Assembly (NCBI GenBank): GCA_028284445.1
Contig: JANQRS010000069.1
Location: 81,123 to 145,122 of the forward strand
Length of the DNA stretch: 64,000 nucleotides
Direction: 5' to 3'
DNA from: Calditrichia bacterium
GTDB lineage: Bacteria; Calditrichota; Calditrichia; RBG-13-44-9; J075
The translations under genes were made by a program, and so were the position numbers. Below, in pieces: positions 28,553-38,072 of this stretch. The notes beneath the pieces are model-generated. The model had not been told where the DNA came from, made no database searches, and saw nothing but the letters and a program-made list of their open reading frames with translations. How positions within the stretch are numbered: position 1 is the stretch's first letter; each line of letters begins with the position of its first letter.

Positions 28553-28574
28553 CATTTCCCTGAAAATGCAAATC

Positions 28575-28613
28575 ATCCCGCATTGCTATAACCTGCAATG
28601 CGGGATTTTTTTT
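28575..28613 (+). terminator. Intrinsic terminator of the fad operon
   Basis: A perfect 12-bp stem (ATCCCGCATTGC / GCAATGCGGGAT), loop TATAACCT and a run of eight T that starts in the stem. It lies 22 bases after the fadE stop. Confidence 0.95.
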
Positions 28614-28903
28614 GTCCAAAAAGGCCGGTTGCGGCATAACCCACAATTGTGCTGCGGATCTGCGCCCTTTCACCCAGTGATTTTACCTTTTGCAAACGTC
28701 AGTAGAAAATGCTGAATAGATAAAGTTGTTTTTAAGTGTCTGTTTCTTATTGGTTTGCAGATTTGCTTTCTTGCAGATTGTCCGTTTTTGGCACCGCATT
28801 TGAACATAATAAAAGTGTTCGCAAGAAAGACAAACCTGATCTTAAAAGCAGTAAAAAATACAGACTTCCCGGATGACTGGTAGAATCATCCAATCTCCCC
28901 ACA
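28614..28903 (+). other. Gene-free stretch between two terminators (possible small RNA)
   Basis: I see no protein gene. It is AT-rich, contains a small hairpin (GGATGA / TCATCC around 9 nt, 28871-28891) and leads into a second terminator at 28904. A transcript starting here and ending there would be a small RNA. No known RNA family was recognised and no convincing promoter was found. Confidence 0.25.
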
Positions 28904-28939
28904 AAGGTCGGTCGAATTTTGACCGACCTTCCTCTTTTT
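28904..28939 (+). terminator. Intrinsic terminator-like hairpin
   Basis: A perfect 10-bp stem (AAGGTCGGTC / GACCGACCTT) with a 7-nt loop, followed by CCTCTTTTT. No protein gene lies between this and the fad terminator. The remaining bases to 29126 contain no gene. Confidence 0.7.
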
Positions 28940-29126
28940 AGGGGAATACAAACCGGCAATTTTCAAAAAAAATATATCAAAAATCGTTATTGATCACCGA
29001 TTGCGAATCCTGAGCAGTCAACTTGAAAGTAGCTGCAACGGTATGTCAGGCTTATGTCTGATACTACTCACCGCAGGTTTACCTTGCAGCGATGATCTTT
29101 AACAGATATAACAGCAGGAGAAGGCT

Positions 29127-29369
29127 ATGAATCTAATCATTTTTCTCTTCGTCGGTATTGCAGCTGGTTATATTGCCGGAATGGTACTAAGAGGTGGTGG
29201 CTACGGCTTCGCCGGAAACCTTATGATAGGTATCCTTGGCGCTTTTTGTGGCGGCTTTTTTCAAAACCTCCTGGGATTGTCACCGTTCGGCATGCTTGGG
29301 GCCTTTTTTACTGCAATTTTGGGCGCCTCTCTGATGCTCCTGCTGGTAAGTTTGTTAAAACGCGCATAA
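29127..29369 (+). CDS. GlsB/YeaQ/YmgE-family small membrane protein
   Basis: 80 residues, almost entirely three hydrophobic glycine-rich helices (IIFLFVGIAAGYIAGMVLRG, FAGNLMIGILGAFCGGFF, MLGAFFTAILGASLMLLLVS). This is the transglycosylase-associated/GlsB family, which is linked to general stress but has no defined activity. Ribosome site AGGAG at the expected distance. It stands alone between the terminator region and the PIG-L gene. Confidence 0.88.
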   Translation: MNLIIFLFVGIAAGYIAGMVLRGGGYGFAGNLMIGILGAFCGGFFQNLLGLSPFGMLGAFFTAILGASLMLLLVSLLKRA

Positions 29370-29477
29370 AAGCCCTCCCAATTTTGATTCTTCATCCCCA
29401 GACACTATTTTATTCAGGCTTGACGGGTAAGGGACCCGTCACTCATCGAATGAACCATAGTGGAGCAGTGCATTCCT

Positions 29478-31976
29478 ATGAGAAGTCGACTGACTATCCT
29501 GATGATATATTGTTTATTTCTTGCCCCCTTGCTTTGGGCGCAGCCCCAATCGTCGCGATCTACCGGCGAGATTGAACTTGAACTGCAACGGCTGAAGGTG
29601 CTGGGCAGCGCTTTATACATTGCTGCCCACCCGGATGACGAGAATACGGCAGTGCTCGCCTGGCTGGCAAACGAGCGCAAGGTTCGCACCGGTTATCTCT
29701 CATTGACGCGTGGAGATGGTGGCCAGAATCTAATTGGCAGCGAAAAAGGGCCGCTGCTGGGGATGATTCGCAGCCGGGAATTGCTCGCAGCCCGCGAAAT
29801 AGACGGACCGGAGCAGTTCTTTACTCGGGCAATTGATTTTGGCTATACCAAGTCTGCGGATGAAGCGTTGAAAATCTGGAATCACGAAGCGGTGCTTTCT
29901 GATGTTGTGTGGGTGATTCGCCGTTTTCGTCCGGATGTGATGATTACGCGTTTCAGCCCCGAATTTGGCGGCCATGGTCATCACATTGCCTCGGCCACTT
30001 TGGCTGCCGAGGCCTTCGAGGCTGCTGCTGACCCAAAGCGATTCCCTGAACAGCTGAAAGAAGTAGACACCTGGCAGCCGCGGCGGCTGGTGTGGAATGC
30101 CTGGTCACGTGCGCTGGAGCGGTTGGGAGCTGATTCAGCAGATATCATTGAGGCGGATGTTGGTGGATTTAATGCCTACCTCGGGAAAAGCTATAGTGAA
30201 TTGGCAGCGTTAAGCCGCAGCGAACACAAGAGCCAGGGCTTTGGTTCCAGTGCCAGACGTGGTCCGCTGCCGTCACATTTTCTGCATACCCTTGGCGCCA
30301 AGGCCGGCAGCGATTTGTTTGATGGCATTGATTTGAGCTGGGGACGAATTCCCGGCGGCAAACAAATTGAGGGATTGATAGAGCGGGCCATTGAGGAGTT
30401 TGAAACGGCGAATCCTTCAGCAATTCTGCCGATTCTGGCAGCCGCCAATCAATTGATGGAAGAGCAGAACGATCATCCGCTGGTGGCAAATCGGCAGCGT
30501 GAGTTGCAGCGCCTGATGCTTGATTGTGCCGGTATTTGGGTCGAGGCAATCAGTCAGAAGATCCAGGTGGCATCTGGATCGACGATTCCTCTGAAACTAA
30601 AAGTCGTCAATCGTTCCCTTGCTGAGGTACGAGTAACAGACATCGTTATGCCCCTTGCTGGCAAGAAGAAGCAAGAAGCTCCCTCAGCAATGAATCAGCT
30701 GCTCGCATACAACACCCCCTTTGAGACGGATTTCGAATTATCGATTCCGGAAAATGCTGAATTTTCGCAGCCCTACTGGTTAAGAAAAAAAGCCGGGCCG
30801 GGACTTTATGAAGTCGATGAACAAGAATTGATCGGCACCCCGGAAAACATAACTCCCTGGAGAGTGGGTTTTACGCTAAATATTGCCGGTCAACCGATTG
30901 CTGCAGAAACACCCATCTTTTATCGCTGGACCGATCCGGTGCACGGTGAAAGTTACCGCCATCTGGAAATTACCCCGGCATTGACGATCTCAACCGGTAG
31001 CGATTTGATGCTTTTCCCGGATCGCGATGAGCGGATGGTCCGTGTTCGCCTCAAGAGCATCAAAGCTGAGCACAAAGGCGAAGTGCGAGTACACATGCCG
31101 AAAGGCTGGACTGCCAATCCGGCGAAACTCAAATATGACTTCGTCGAGGCCGGTGAGGAGGCTGTGCACGATATTGCCATTCAGAGAGGCGCAAATGCGG
31201 AGATCGGCAGCATCCGCTTTGCTGTTGATAAATCCACCTATCTGCGAGAAGTAATCCATATCGATTACGATCACATTCCTATTCAAACCTGGTTTCGCGA
31301 AGCAGGAATTAAGATTATTCCACTCGATATCGAAACCGGGACAGAGAAAATCGGGTATATCATGGGATCCGGTGATGACATTCCCGATATGCTCAGAGAA
31401 ATCGGCTATCAGGTGGATTTGCTGGAAGATGCAATGCTGGACAATGGCGATTTATCTGCCTATGATGTGATCATTGCCGGTATTCGCGCTTACAATACGC
31501 GTCAGCGCCTGAAGTTTCAACAGCCGAGGCTGATGGAGTTTGTAAAAGCCGGCGGCACCTTTATTATTCAGTATAACACATCGCATCGCTTGGTCACCAA
31601 GGATCTCGGGCCATATCCGCTGAAATTGTCTCGCGACCGCGTTACCCTGGAAGATGCGCCGGTAACGATTCTTGCCGAAGGCCACCCCTTGTTGTCCGCT
31701 CCAAATCCAATCACAGCGGCAGACTTTGACGGCTGGGTGCAGGAACGGGGATTGTATTTCCCTAATGAATGGAATGAAAAGTATGAAGCTTTAATCGCCA
31801 GTAATGATCCCGGCGAACCGGCACGGGAAGGTAGTTTGCTTTACACGACCTATGGTAAAGGTGTCTTTATTTACAGCGGTATATCCTGGTTCCGGCAGTT
31901 GCCGGCCGGTGTGCCCGGTGCCTTTCGGATCTTTGTGAATTTGGTTTCTGCGAAGCAGGGATCAACCCAAAAGTAG
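29478..31976 (+). CDS. Secreted PIG-L family deacetylase with C-terminal accessory domains
   Basis: About 832 residues. A signal peptide (MRSRLTILMIYCLFLAPLLWA) is followed by the LmbE/PIG-L zinc deacetylase domain (about 35-290) with the metal motif AAHPDDE and a GHGHHIASA element, which in the family removes N-acetyl groups from GlcNAc-type sugars. The middle (about 360-590) has beta-sandwich character typical of NEW3/NPCBM-associated repeats. The last ~220 residues (GYIMGSGDDIPDMLREIGYQ...) resemble a ThuA/GATase-like fold. I start at the ATG at 29478, with GTGGAG upstream; a GTG at 29460 lacks a site. The substrate is unknown. Confidence 0.88.
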   Translation: MRSRLTILMIYCLFLAPLLWAQPQSSRSTGEIELELQRLKVLGSALYIAAHPDDENTAVLAWLANERKVRTGYLSLTRGDGGQNLIGSEKGPLLGMIRSRELLAAREIDGPEQFFTRAIDFGYTKSADEALKIWNHEAVLSDVVWVIRRFRPDVMITRFSPEFGGHGHHIASATLAAEAFEAAADPKRFPEQLKEVDTWQPRRLVWNAWSRALERLGADSADIIEADVGGFNAYLGKSYSELAALSRSEHKSQGFGSSARRGPLPSHFLHTLGAKAGSDLFDGIDLSWGRIPGGKQIEGLIERAIEEFETANPSAILPILAAANQLMEEQNDHPLVANRQRELQRLMLDCAGIWVEAISQKIQVASGSTIPLKLKVVNRSLAEVRVTDIVMPLAGKKKQEAPSAMNQLLAYNTPFETDFELSIPENAEFSQPYWLRKKAGPGLYEVDEQELIGTPENITPWRVGFTLNIAGQPIAAETPIFYRWTDPVHGESYRHLEITPALTISTGSDLMLFPDRDERMVRVRLKSIKAEHKGEVRVHMPKGWTANPAKLKYDFVEAGEEAVHDIAIQRGANAEIGSIRFAVDKSTYLREVIHIDYDHIPIQTWFREAGIKIIPLDIETGTEKIGYIMGSGDDIPDMLREIGYQVDLLEDAMLDNGDLSAYDVIIAGIRAYNTRQRLKFQQPRLMEFVKAGGTFIIQYNTSHRLVTKDLGPYPLKLSRDRVTLEDAPVTILAEGHPLLSAPNPITAADFDGWVQERGLYFPNEWNEKYEALIASNDPGEPAREGSLLYTTYGKGVFIYSGISWFRQLPAGVPGAFRIFVNLVSAKQGSTQK

Positions 31977-32008
31977 TTGCTTTAGGTGTGCACTAAGAGA
32001 GTTGAATG

Positions 32009-32050
32009 GTCCCCCCTCTATCTCCCCCCGGGGGGAGATAGAGGGGGGAC
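32009..32050. repeat. Perfect 42-nt palindromic repeat, CCCGGG class
   Basis: Arms GTCCCCCCTCTATCTC then CCCCC to the centre between 32029 and 32030, with no mismatch. It lies between the PIG-L gene and a micro-membrane protein gene in the same direction. Confidence 0.97.
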
Positions 32051-32084
32051 TGATACCCGACTCCAATTATATGAAGGTTGTCTC

Positions 32085-32234
32085 ATGTCAGAAAAAAACG
32101 ATCTTTCACATTCCGCTGAAGAAGAAACAAAGCCGCCGCTGTTCGGCTCTTGGAATGGGTGGTATATCTTCGTTTTGGGCAGTCTCGTTCTCTACATTAT
32201 CCTCTTTGACTGGTTCACCCGTTCATTCCAATAA
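32085..32234 (+). CDS. 49-residue single-TM protein upstream of the symporter
   Basis: A charged N-terminus (MSEKNDLSHSAEEETKPP), a FGSWNGWY turn, one TM helix (about 25-43) and a short polar end (FTRSFQ). GAAGG lies seven bases before the ATG. It ends 15 bases before the symporter gene, so the two are almost certainly cotranscribed. I infer a small accessory or assembly subunit of the transporter. The longer open frame starting at 31986 reads through the palindrome and is not used. Confidence 0.75.
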   Translation: MSEKNDLSHSAEEETKPPLFGSWNGWYIFVLGSLVLYIILFDWFTRSFQ

Positions 32235-32249
32235 CCCCGGGAACTTCCT

Positions 32250-33935
32250 ATGCATGCTATTGACTGGCTGGTACTCTCTGCCTCATTAATCTTTATCGTA
32301 TTGTATGGATTGTGGAAAGGACGGCAAAGCAAAGACCTGGACGAATACTTCCTTGCAAATCGCAGTCTTCGCTGGTATACGGTTCTGCTCTCGATTATGG
32401 CCACCCAGGCCAGTGCTATTACCTTCCTGTCCGCGCCGGGGCTTGCATACACTGACGGTATGCGCTTCGTGCAGTTCTATTTTGGTCTCCCAATCGGCAT
32501 GGTGATTCTTTCCGTTACCGCAATCCCGGTCTATCACCGTTTGAAGGTGCGCACAGCATATGAGTACCTGGAAGATCGCTTTAATTTGAAAACACGCACG
32601 CTTGCCAGCATCCTCTTCCTGGCCGGTAGGGGACTGGCTGCAGGCTTGACCATCTACGCCCCTGCGCTGATTCTCTCGGTAATTCTCGATTGGAATATCA
32701 CCTACACCAATATCATCATTGGCGCGCTGGTGATTATTTATACTGCCTGGGGCGGGGCCAGCGCCGTGAACTGGACCCATACCTGGCAGATGGTCATTAT
32801 CATGTTTGGGATGTTTGCGGCATTTGTGATGATCTTGGCAAAACTACCTGAAGGCGTAGGGCTGGTTGAGGCCACCCATATTGCCGGAAAACTGGGTCGT
32901 TTAAATGCCATTGACTGGTCGCTCGATTTTAGCACGCGATACAACGTGTGGTCCGGCATCCTCGGGGGAATGTTCCTGCAGCTGTCTTATTTTGGCACCG
33001 ATCAAAGCCAGGTGCAGCGCTACTTGACGGCAAGATCGGTATCAGAAAGTCGCCTCGGGCTGCTGATGAACGGTGTGGTAAAGATTCCCATGCAGTTTTT
33101 CATCCTCTTCATCGGAACAATGGTCTTTGTCTTCTATCAATTTGAGGCGCCGCCGGTATTCTTCAACGAAGCGGAAACCCGAAAGATCAGCGAAAGCAGC
33201 TACGGGCCGGAATTTGCGGAATTGCAGCATGCCTATAAAGAAGTTGTGCAGGAGCGCCGACAAGAGGCGGAAGCCTTTGCCGCCGAAATTCGCACCGGGG
33301 GCGATGGTATTGCCAGCGGCGAAAGATTGCTGGCCGCCCAGGAGCGCTCACAGGAATTGCGCAACAATGCTATCAATTTGATGAAGGCCAACGACGACAG
33401 CGTCGATCCGAAGGACGTCAACTATATCTTCCTGGTATTTGTTACCGGCTTCTTGCCGGTAGGCCTGGTAGGTCTGGTGATTGCGGCGATTATCGCAGCG
33501 TCGATGTCGTCTACCGCAGGTGAACTAAATGCATTGGCTTCATCCTCAATTGTTGATATTTACCAACGAATATTTCGAAGCGGAGAGTCGGAAGCCCATT
33601 ATGTGCTGGTATCGAAGCTGGCAACCGTGCTGTGGGGGGCTTACGCCATATTCCTGGCCGAGTTTGCCAGCCGTCTCGGGGCATTAATCGAGGCTGTGAA
33701 CCTGTTGGGTTCGCTCACCTATGGACCTATCCTCGGTATCTTCATGGTTGGATTTTTCTCGAAGCGAATTGGCGGTAACGCTACCTTTGTTGCGGCCTTT
33801 CTCGCAGAAATAATTGTGCTTGCCTGCTGGCAGTTCACGGAGCTTGCCTTCTTGTGGTTTAATCCTATCGGCTGCCTGGCAGTCGTTGGCTTTGCCTGGT
33901 TGCTGTCGCTCATCCCCGGGTATTTTCGGGAATAA
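32250..33935 (+). CDS. Sodium/solute symporter (SSS family)
   Basis: 561 residues with about 13 TM helices; couples Na+ inflow to uptake of an unidentified solute. Family features: DEYFLANRSLRWYTVLLSIM near the N-terminus, GGASAVNWTHTWQMVII, and FGTDQSQVQRYLTARS. A charged insertion of roughly 100 residues (about 300-395: ETRKISESSYGPEF... RSQELRNNAINLM) separates two helices, as in several Bacteroidota-type members. Its neighbour is a 49-residue TM protein. The substrate (sugar, sialic acid, amino acid or other) cannot be told from sequence. Confidence 0.92.
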   Translation: MHAIDWLVLSASLIFIVLYGLWKGRQSKDLDEYFLANRSLRWYTVLLSIMATQASAITFLSAPGLAYTDGMRFVQFYFGLPIGMVILSVTAIPVYHRLKVRTAYEYLEDRFNLKTRTLASILFLAGRGLAAGLTIYAPALILSVILDWNITYTNIIIGALVIIYTAWGGASAVNWTHTWQMVIIMFGMFAAFVMILAKLPEGVGLVEATHIAGKLGRLNAIDWSLDFSTRYNVWSGILGGMFLQLSYFGTDQSQVQRYLTARSVSESRLGLLMNGVVKIPMQFFILFIGTMVFVFYQFEAPPVFFNEAETRKISESSYGPEFAELQHAYKEVVQERRQEAEAFAAEIRTGGDGIASGERLLAAQERSQELRNNAINLMKANDDSVDPKDVNYIFLVFVTGFLPVGLVGLVIAAIIAASMSSTAGELNALASSSIVDIYQRIFRSGESEAHYVLVSKLATVLWGAYAIFLAEFASRLGALIEAVNLLGSLTYGPILGIFMVGFFSKRIGGNATFVAAFLAEIIVLACWQFTELAFLWFNPIGCLAVVGFAWLLSLIPGYFRE

Positions 33936-33953
33936 CTTGAGAGGGAGAATATT

Positions 33954-34162
33954 CAAATACCAACAGGAAAAATCCCAATAAAGAGTTGCCCCGCGCGCTG
34001 TTCACTAAACTCTACTTTATATGTCATGCCCCAATGCTTTTGTCGGGCATCCAGATACTGTGGAAGTGGATTCCCGCTAAAGACATGCGGGAATGACAAA
34101 GAGTCGAATGTGCAATCCCAAGAAGCTGGTTTCCAATTTGGAATTTTTCCTGTTGGTATTTG
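33954..34162. mobile_element. MITE-like element, copy B
   Basis: Terminal inverted repeats of 25 nt at 33954-33978 and 34138-34162 match at 24 positions. The core (34022-34099) again has TGCCCC...GGGCA and ATTCCCGC...GCGGGAAT stem-loops within TGTCAT/ATGACA arms, closely matching copy A at 20882-20963. It encodes nothing. The remaining gap to 34357 holds no gene. Confidence 0.78.
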
Positions 34163-34357
34163 GGATTTCACACTTTGCGTGCGCAAGTTTTGTTAGAGGG
34201 ATGCCATCCCAACTAACGCCATAAACTACTTTCTCAACAATCGACTAGGGAGTGTCGATCGATAGCTGTATGATTTATTGGAGTCAGTGGAGGTCACAAT
34301 TGTGATGACGGTAAGCTGTCATCGAATATGCGAGTTTCAATCCGGAGACGTGACCTT

Positions 34358-37300
34358 ATGCAAGTATGGCAACGTTGTACTATCTTCTTCTTTGTTCTTC
34401 TGATTTCGACGATTGGTCTTTCCCAGGAACAGAAGTGGGTCGAAATGATGGAAGATCCTTCCGCGAATTTTTACGAAATCCAATCCAATTTTAATGAATA
34501 CTGGGACGGCCGGGAAATCAAACGCGGTGTTGGCTGGAAACAGTTTAAGCGTTGGGAATATTTCATGGAACAGCGCGCCTGGCCCAATGGACGGATTCCG
34601 GCGCCAAATGCAACAGCAGAAGCCATGGCCAAATATTATGCGGAATATCCGCCTGCCTCAGACAAAACGACGACTGCCGATTGGCAGCCCCTGGGACCGT
34701 ACTCCTGGAACACCGTTAGCTACAATCCGGGCATTGGCCGCATCAACGCCACCGCGGTTGATCCGCTCAACCCTGATATCATTTACGTCGGTGCCCCTTC
34801 CGGCGGTTTGTGGATCTCCAACGACGGCGGCGGTAGCTGGGTGACGACCACAGATGATCAAGTGGTCCTCGGCGTGAGTAGCATTGCAATCGATCCGCAA
34901 AATACCAGCACGATTTATATCGCGTCAGGTGACGGCGATGCCGGGGACACCTACAGCGTTGGTGTGCTGAAATCTGAAGATGGCGGCACAACCTTTTCGA
35001 CGACCGGCCTGAATTGGACGATTACCCAAACCCGGCGCATCAGCAAATTGCTGATTGACCCGACAAATAGCGACGTGCTTATTGCCGCCACCAGCAGCGG
35101 GATCTATCGCTCCCTTGATGCTGCTGCAAATTGGTCGCTGATTCAATCCGGCAATTTCAAGGACATCGAATTTAAGCCCGGTGATCCGCAGACGATTTAT
35201 GCCGCCGGCACGACCTTCTATCGCTCCACCAACGGCGGTGCATCCTTTACCCGTGTTACCAGCGGTGTGCCGACCAGTGTGTCCCGTTTTGCCATTGCGG
35301 TAACACCGGCAAATCCGGATTATGTTTACATGCTCGCAGGCAGTTTTGGTCAGGACCTGCTCGGTGTCTATCGTTCCGATGATAGCGGCGCCAGCTTCTC
35401 TGTGCAGGCAACCACGCCGAACATTCTTGGCTATGCCATCGACGGCAGCGAGGCCGGCGGCCAGGCCTGGTATGACCTGGCGATTGCTGCTTCGCCGGAC
35501 AACGCGGAAGAAATTTTTACCGGCGGTGTCAATATCTGGCATTCAATTGATGGTGGCAGAACTTTTACCATTAGTAGTCATTGGTTCCTCGGACCGAACG
35601 TTGTGCCTTACGTGCATGCGGATATCCATTCGCTTGATTTCCACGGTGACATACTCTTTGCCGGGACGGACGGCGGTGTTTGGAATACGGCCGATAAAGG
35701 CCTGACCTGGACCGACATCAGTTTTGGCCTGGCGACGACCCAGTTTTATCGTATCGGCGGTTATCCCGATGATGCCAGCCTGGTGATTGGCGGTACCCAG
35801 GATAACGGCACCAACTTGTTGAATGGTGATCAGTGGACGCACGTTCTTGGTGCGGACGGCATGGAAGCATCGATTGATCACAGCAATCCGGACATTATGT
35901 ATGCCTGTATACAGGTGGGTGGGCTGCGGAAGTCAGTGAATGGTGGCAACAGCTTTACGAATATTCGGCCTGGTGGTGCCGGTAGTGGTGGTTGGGTAAC
36001 CCCACACGTGATGGACCCCAACAATGCCGAAGTGATTTATGCCGGATATCAGAATCTCTGGCAGTCTGAAAATGGCGGCAACAGCTGGCGCAGCCTTGGC
36101 GGCGTTGGCTCAACCATTCGTTCAATTGCACTCACAAAAGCAAACTCCGACTATATCTACATGGCCAGCTACGGCTCTATTCGTCGGTCAACTGATGGCG
36201 GCGTAAGCTGGACAGATATTACCAGCGGCTTGCCGACCGGTAGTGCAGCCTTGACCTACATTGCCGTTTCCAGCCTGAATCCGGATCGCGTTTGGGTAAC
36301 ATTCTCCGGATTTGTCAGCGGACAAAAAGTGTATCGCAGCACCGACGGTGGTTCAAGCTGGACAAATATTTCGAGCGGCTTGCCGAACCTACCGGTGAAT
36401 TGTGTGGTTGTTGATCGTGGCAGCGACGAAGGTGTGTATGTCGGCACCGATGTGGGGATCTACTATCGCAATAATGCTTCCTCGGAATGGAGAAACTATT
36501 CCGAGGGCCTACCGAACGTTATTGTGCAGGAATTGGAAATTCACGATGCCACCCGGACGCTTAAAGCTGCAACCTACGGTCGTGGGCTTTGGGAATCTCC
36601 GCTGGAAGCCCTCGGACCGACGATCGTTCACACACCTTTGATAACCAACGAAGATCCCTTGGGACCCTATTCAGTGGTTGCAGATATTCTGCCCGGAGAT
36701 AACGCCTTGATTGATGACTCTGTCGCAGTCACATATGCGTATGACGGTGGCGAAGCTGTTACCCTTCCCATGACCAGTAGCGGACGGGTCGGGGATTGGG
36801 AAGCTGATATTCCCGGACCGGGATCAGCTGCTCTGATTTCTTATTACATTTCCGCACAGGATGAGAGCGGACTGACGGTTACCTTGCCGATCGGCGCACC
36901 GGCCACGCAATTTGAATTTAGTGTCGGTCCGGATACCGTGCTTCCGGTTGTGGTTCATGAGCCCGCTGCGTTTTATAATGAGCTGGAGAGCGGCATTGAG
37001 CTGGCTGTCGAGGCCAGCGATGATTTCGGCACTGACTCCGCCTGGGTTGAATATACACTCAATGGCGAAAATCTGCAGTCCTTCACGCTGCAAGCGACCG
37101 ATTCGAATTATGTCGGCACCCTGGCGCTGTCCGATGACGATACAAATATCGGTGATGAGATCAGTTATGAAGTTTTTGTTCGCGATGCCTCTCAAAGCAT
37201 GAATGTTGGCACCGCCGGACCTTTTCTGCTGGAAGTGAAGCGAATTGAGGACGTGCTGTTTGCACCGAATCTCGCTATACCTAACAACGATACGGTTGGG

Positions 37301-38032
37301 GTTACCAACGTTATATCGATTGGTGAAGTGGCCGGCTTGGGACTTGCCGATCTGGATATCGTTTTCCGGGCTGCGCACGTGAATATCGGCGACCTGGTTG
37401 TTCGTTTACAAAATCCCCAGGGTGACGAAATAACCCTGATGAATCGTCCCGGTCACCCGGCGTCTCCACTGGGGAACCCCGGTAATGATCCGGATATCGT
37501 CTTCGACGATGACGCCAGCGAGTCAATTGAAACCATAACGGCAGCAGCGAATGAAGTCGTCACCGGTAGCTACAGGCCCGATCCGGATGCGATTGCTGAC
37601 CTGTTGAACGATGATGGATACGGCGGCTACTGGAGCTTGATCGTCTCTGATGAGTTTACCGGTGCGAGTGGTACTTTGCTGGAATGGGGATTGCGCATTA
37701 CCTACGAGACGGTGCCTACATCAATCGTAACTGAAGAAAGCGATGTTCTTCCTCAAACAATGCTCCTGGAACAGAATTATCCGAATCCGTTTAATCCCTC
37801 GACCTTTATTCGTTTTCAATTGCCAGAGAGTGCTGATGTGCAGTTGACGATTTATAATGTTCTCGGTCAGGCCGTACGAACCCTGTTAAACGGCACCGTG
37901 AACGCCGGTCAGCATCAAATTGAATGGAATGGTCTTGACAATCGCGGTCAGGCGGTTGGTGGCGGTATCTATTTCTATCAGCTGTCTTCCGGCGATACCC
38001 AGCAAACCCGCAAGATGCTCCTGGTTCGCTAG
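34358..38032 (+). CDS. Secreted Asp-box (BNR/sortilin-like) protein with P-domain and T9SS sorting signal
   Basis: About 1224 residues. The signal peptide (VWQRCTIFFFVLLISTIGLS) is followed by a beta-propeller region with some eleven Asp-box repeats of the S-x-D-G-G-x-S/T-W type, for example STDGGVSWTDIT and SENGGNSWRSLG. Residues ~760-960 are beta-sandwich. A P/Homo-B domain comes next (LVVRLQNPQGDEITLMNRPG ... GYWSLIVSDEF ... LLEWGLRI). The last ~90 residues are a type A T9SS sorting domain (LEQNYPNPFNPSTFIRFQLP ... GIYFYQLSSGD ... KMLLVR). I take the ATG at 34358, with GGAG upstream, over 34328. A cell-surface or secreted role is clear; the ligand or enzymatic activity is unknown. Confidence 0.92.
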   Translation: MQVWQRCTIFFFVLLISTIGLSQEQKWVEMMEDPSANFYEIQSNFNEYWDGREIKRGVGWKQFKRWEYFMEQRAWPNGRIPAPNATAEAMAKYYAEYPPASDKTTTADWQPLGPYSWNTVSYNPGIGRINATAVDPLNPDIIYVGAPSGGLWISNDGGGSWVTTTDDQVVLGVSSIAIDPQNTSTIYIASGDGDAGDTYSVGVLKSEDGGTTFSTTGLNWTITQTRRISKLLIDPTNSDVLIAATSSGIYRSLDAAANWSLIQSGNFKDIEFKPGDPQTIYAAGTTFYRSTNGGASFTRVTSGVPTSVSRFAIAVTPANPDYVYMLAGSFGQDLLGVYRSDDSGASFSVQATTPNILGYAIDGSEAGGQAWYDLAIAASPDNAEEIFTGGVNIWHSIDGGRTFTISSHWFLGPNVVPYVHADIHSLDFHGDILFAGTDGGVWNTADKGLTWTDISFGLATTQFYRIGGYPDDASLVIGGTQDNGTNLLNGDQWTHVLGADGMEASIDHSNPDIMYACIQVGGLRKSVNGGNSFTNIRPGGAGSGGWVTPHVMDPNNAEVIYAGYQNLWQSENGGNSWRSLGGVGSTIRSIALTKANSDYIYMASYGSIRRSTDGGVSWTDITSGLPTGSAALTYIAVSSLNPDRVWVTFSGFVSGQKVYRSTDGGSSWTNISSGLPNLPVNCVVVDRGSDEGVYVGTDVGIYYRNNASSEWRNYSEGLPNVIVQELEIHDATRTLKAATYGRGLWESPLEALGPTIVHTPLITNEDPLGPYSVVADILPGDNALIDDSVAVTYAYDGGEAVTLPMTSSGRVGDWEADIPGPGSAALISYYISAQDESGLTVTLPIGAPATQFEFSVGPDTVLPVVVHEPAAFYNELESGIELAVEASDDFGTDSAWVEYTLNGENLQSFTLQATDSNYVGTLALSDDDTNIGDEISYEVFVRDASQSMNVGTAGPFLLEVKRIEDVLFAPNLAIPNNDTVGVTNVISIGEVAGLGLADLDIVFRAAHVNIGDLVVRLQNPQGDEITLMNRPGHPASPLGNPGNDPDIVFDDDASESIETITAAANEVVTGSYRPDPDAIADLLNDDGYGGYWSLIVSDEFTGASGTLLEWGLRITYETVPTSIVTEESDVLPQTMLLEQNYPNPFNPSTFIRFQLPESADVQLTIYNVLGQAVRTLLNGTVNAGQHQIEWNGLDNRGQAVGGGIYFYQLSSGDTQQTRKMLLVR

Positions 38033-38047
38033 TTGAATTGTTCTGCT

Positions 38048-38072
38048 CGTCACACGGCTCAGCCGTGTGACG
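38048..38072. repeat. 25-nt perfect inverted repeat after the Asp-box gene
   Basis: Arms CGTCACACGGCT and AGCCGTGTGACG flank one C. No T-run follows, so it is not a classic intrinsic terminator, though its position 15 bases after the stop suggests transcript-end formation or stability. The remaining 38073-38488 is AT-rich with no gene seen. Confidence 0.7.

Noticed and set aside
31986..32084. Upstream extension of the 49-residue TM protein
   Set aside because: It reads through the palindrome; the ATG at 32085 has its own ribosome site.
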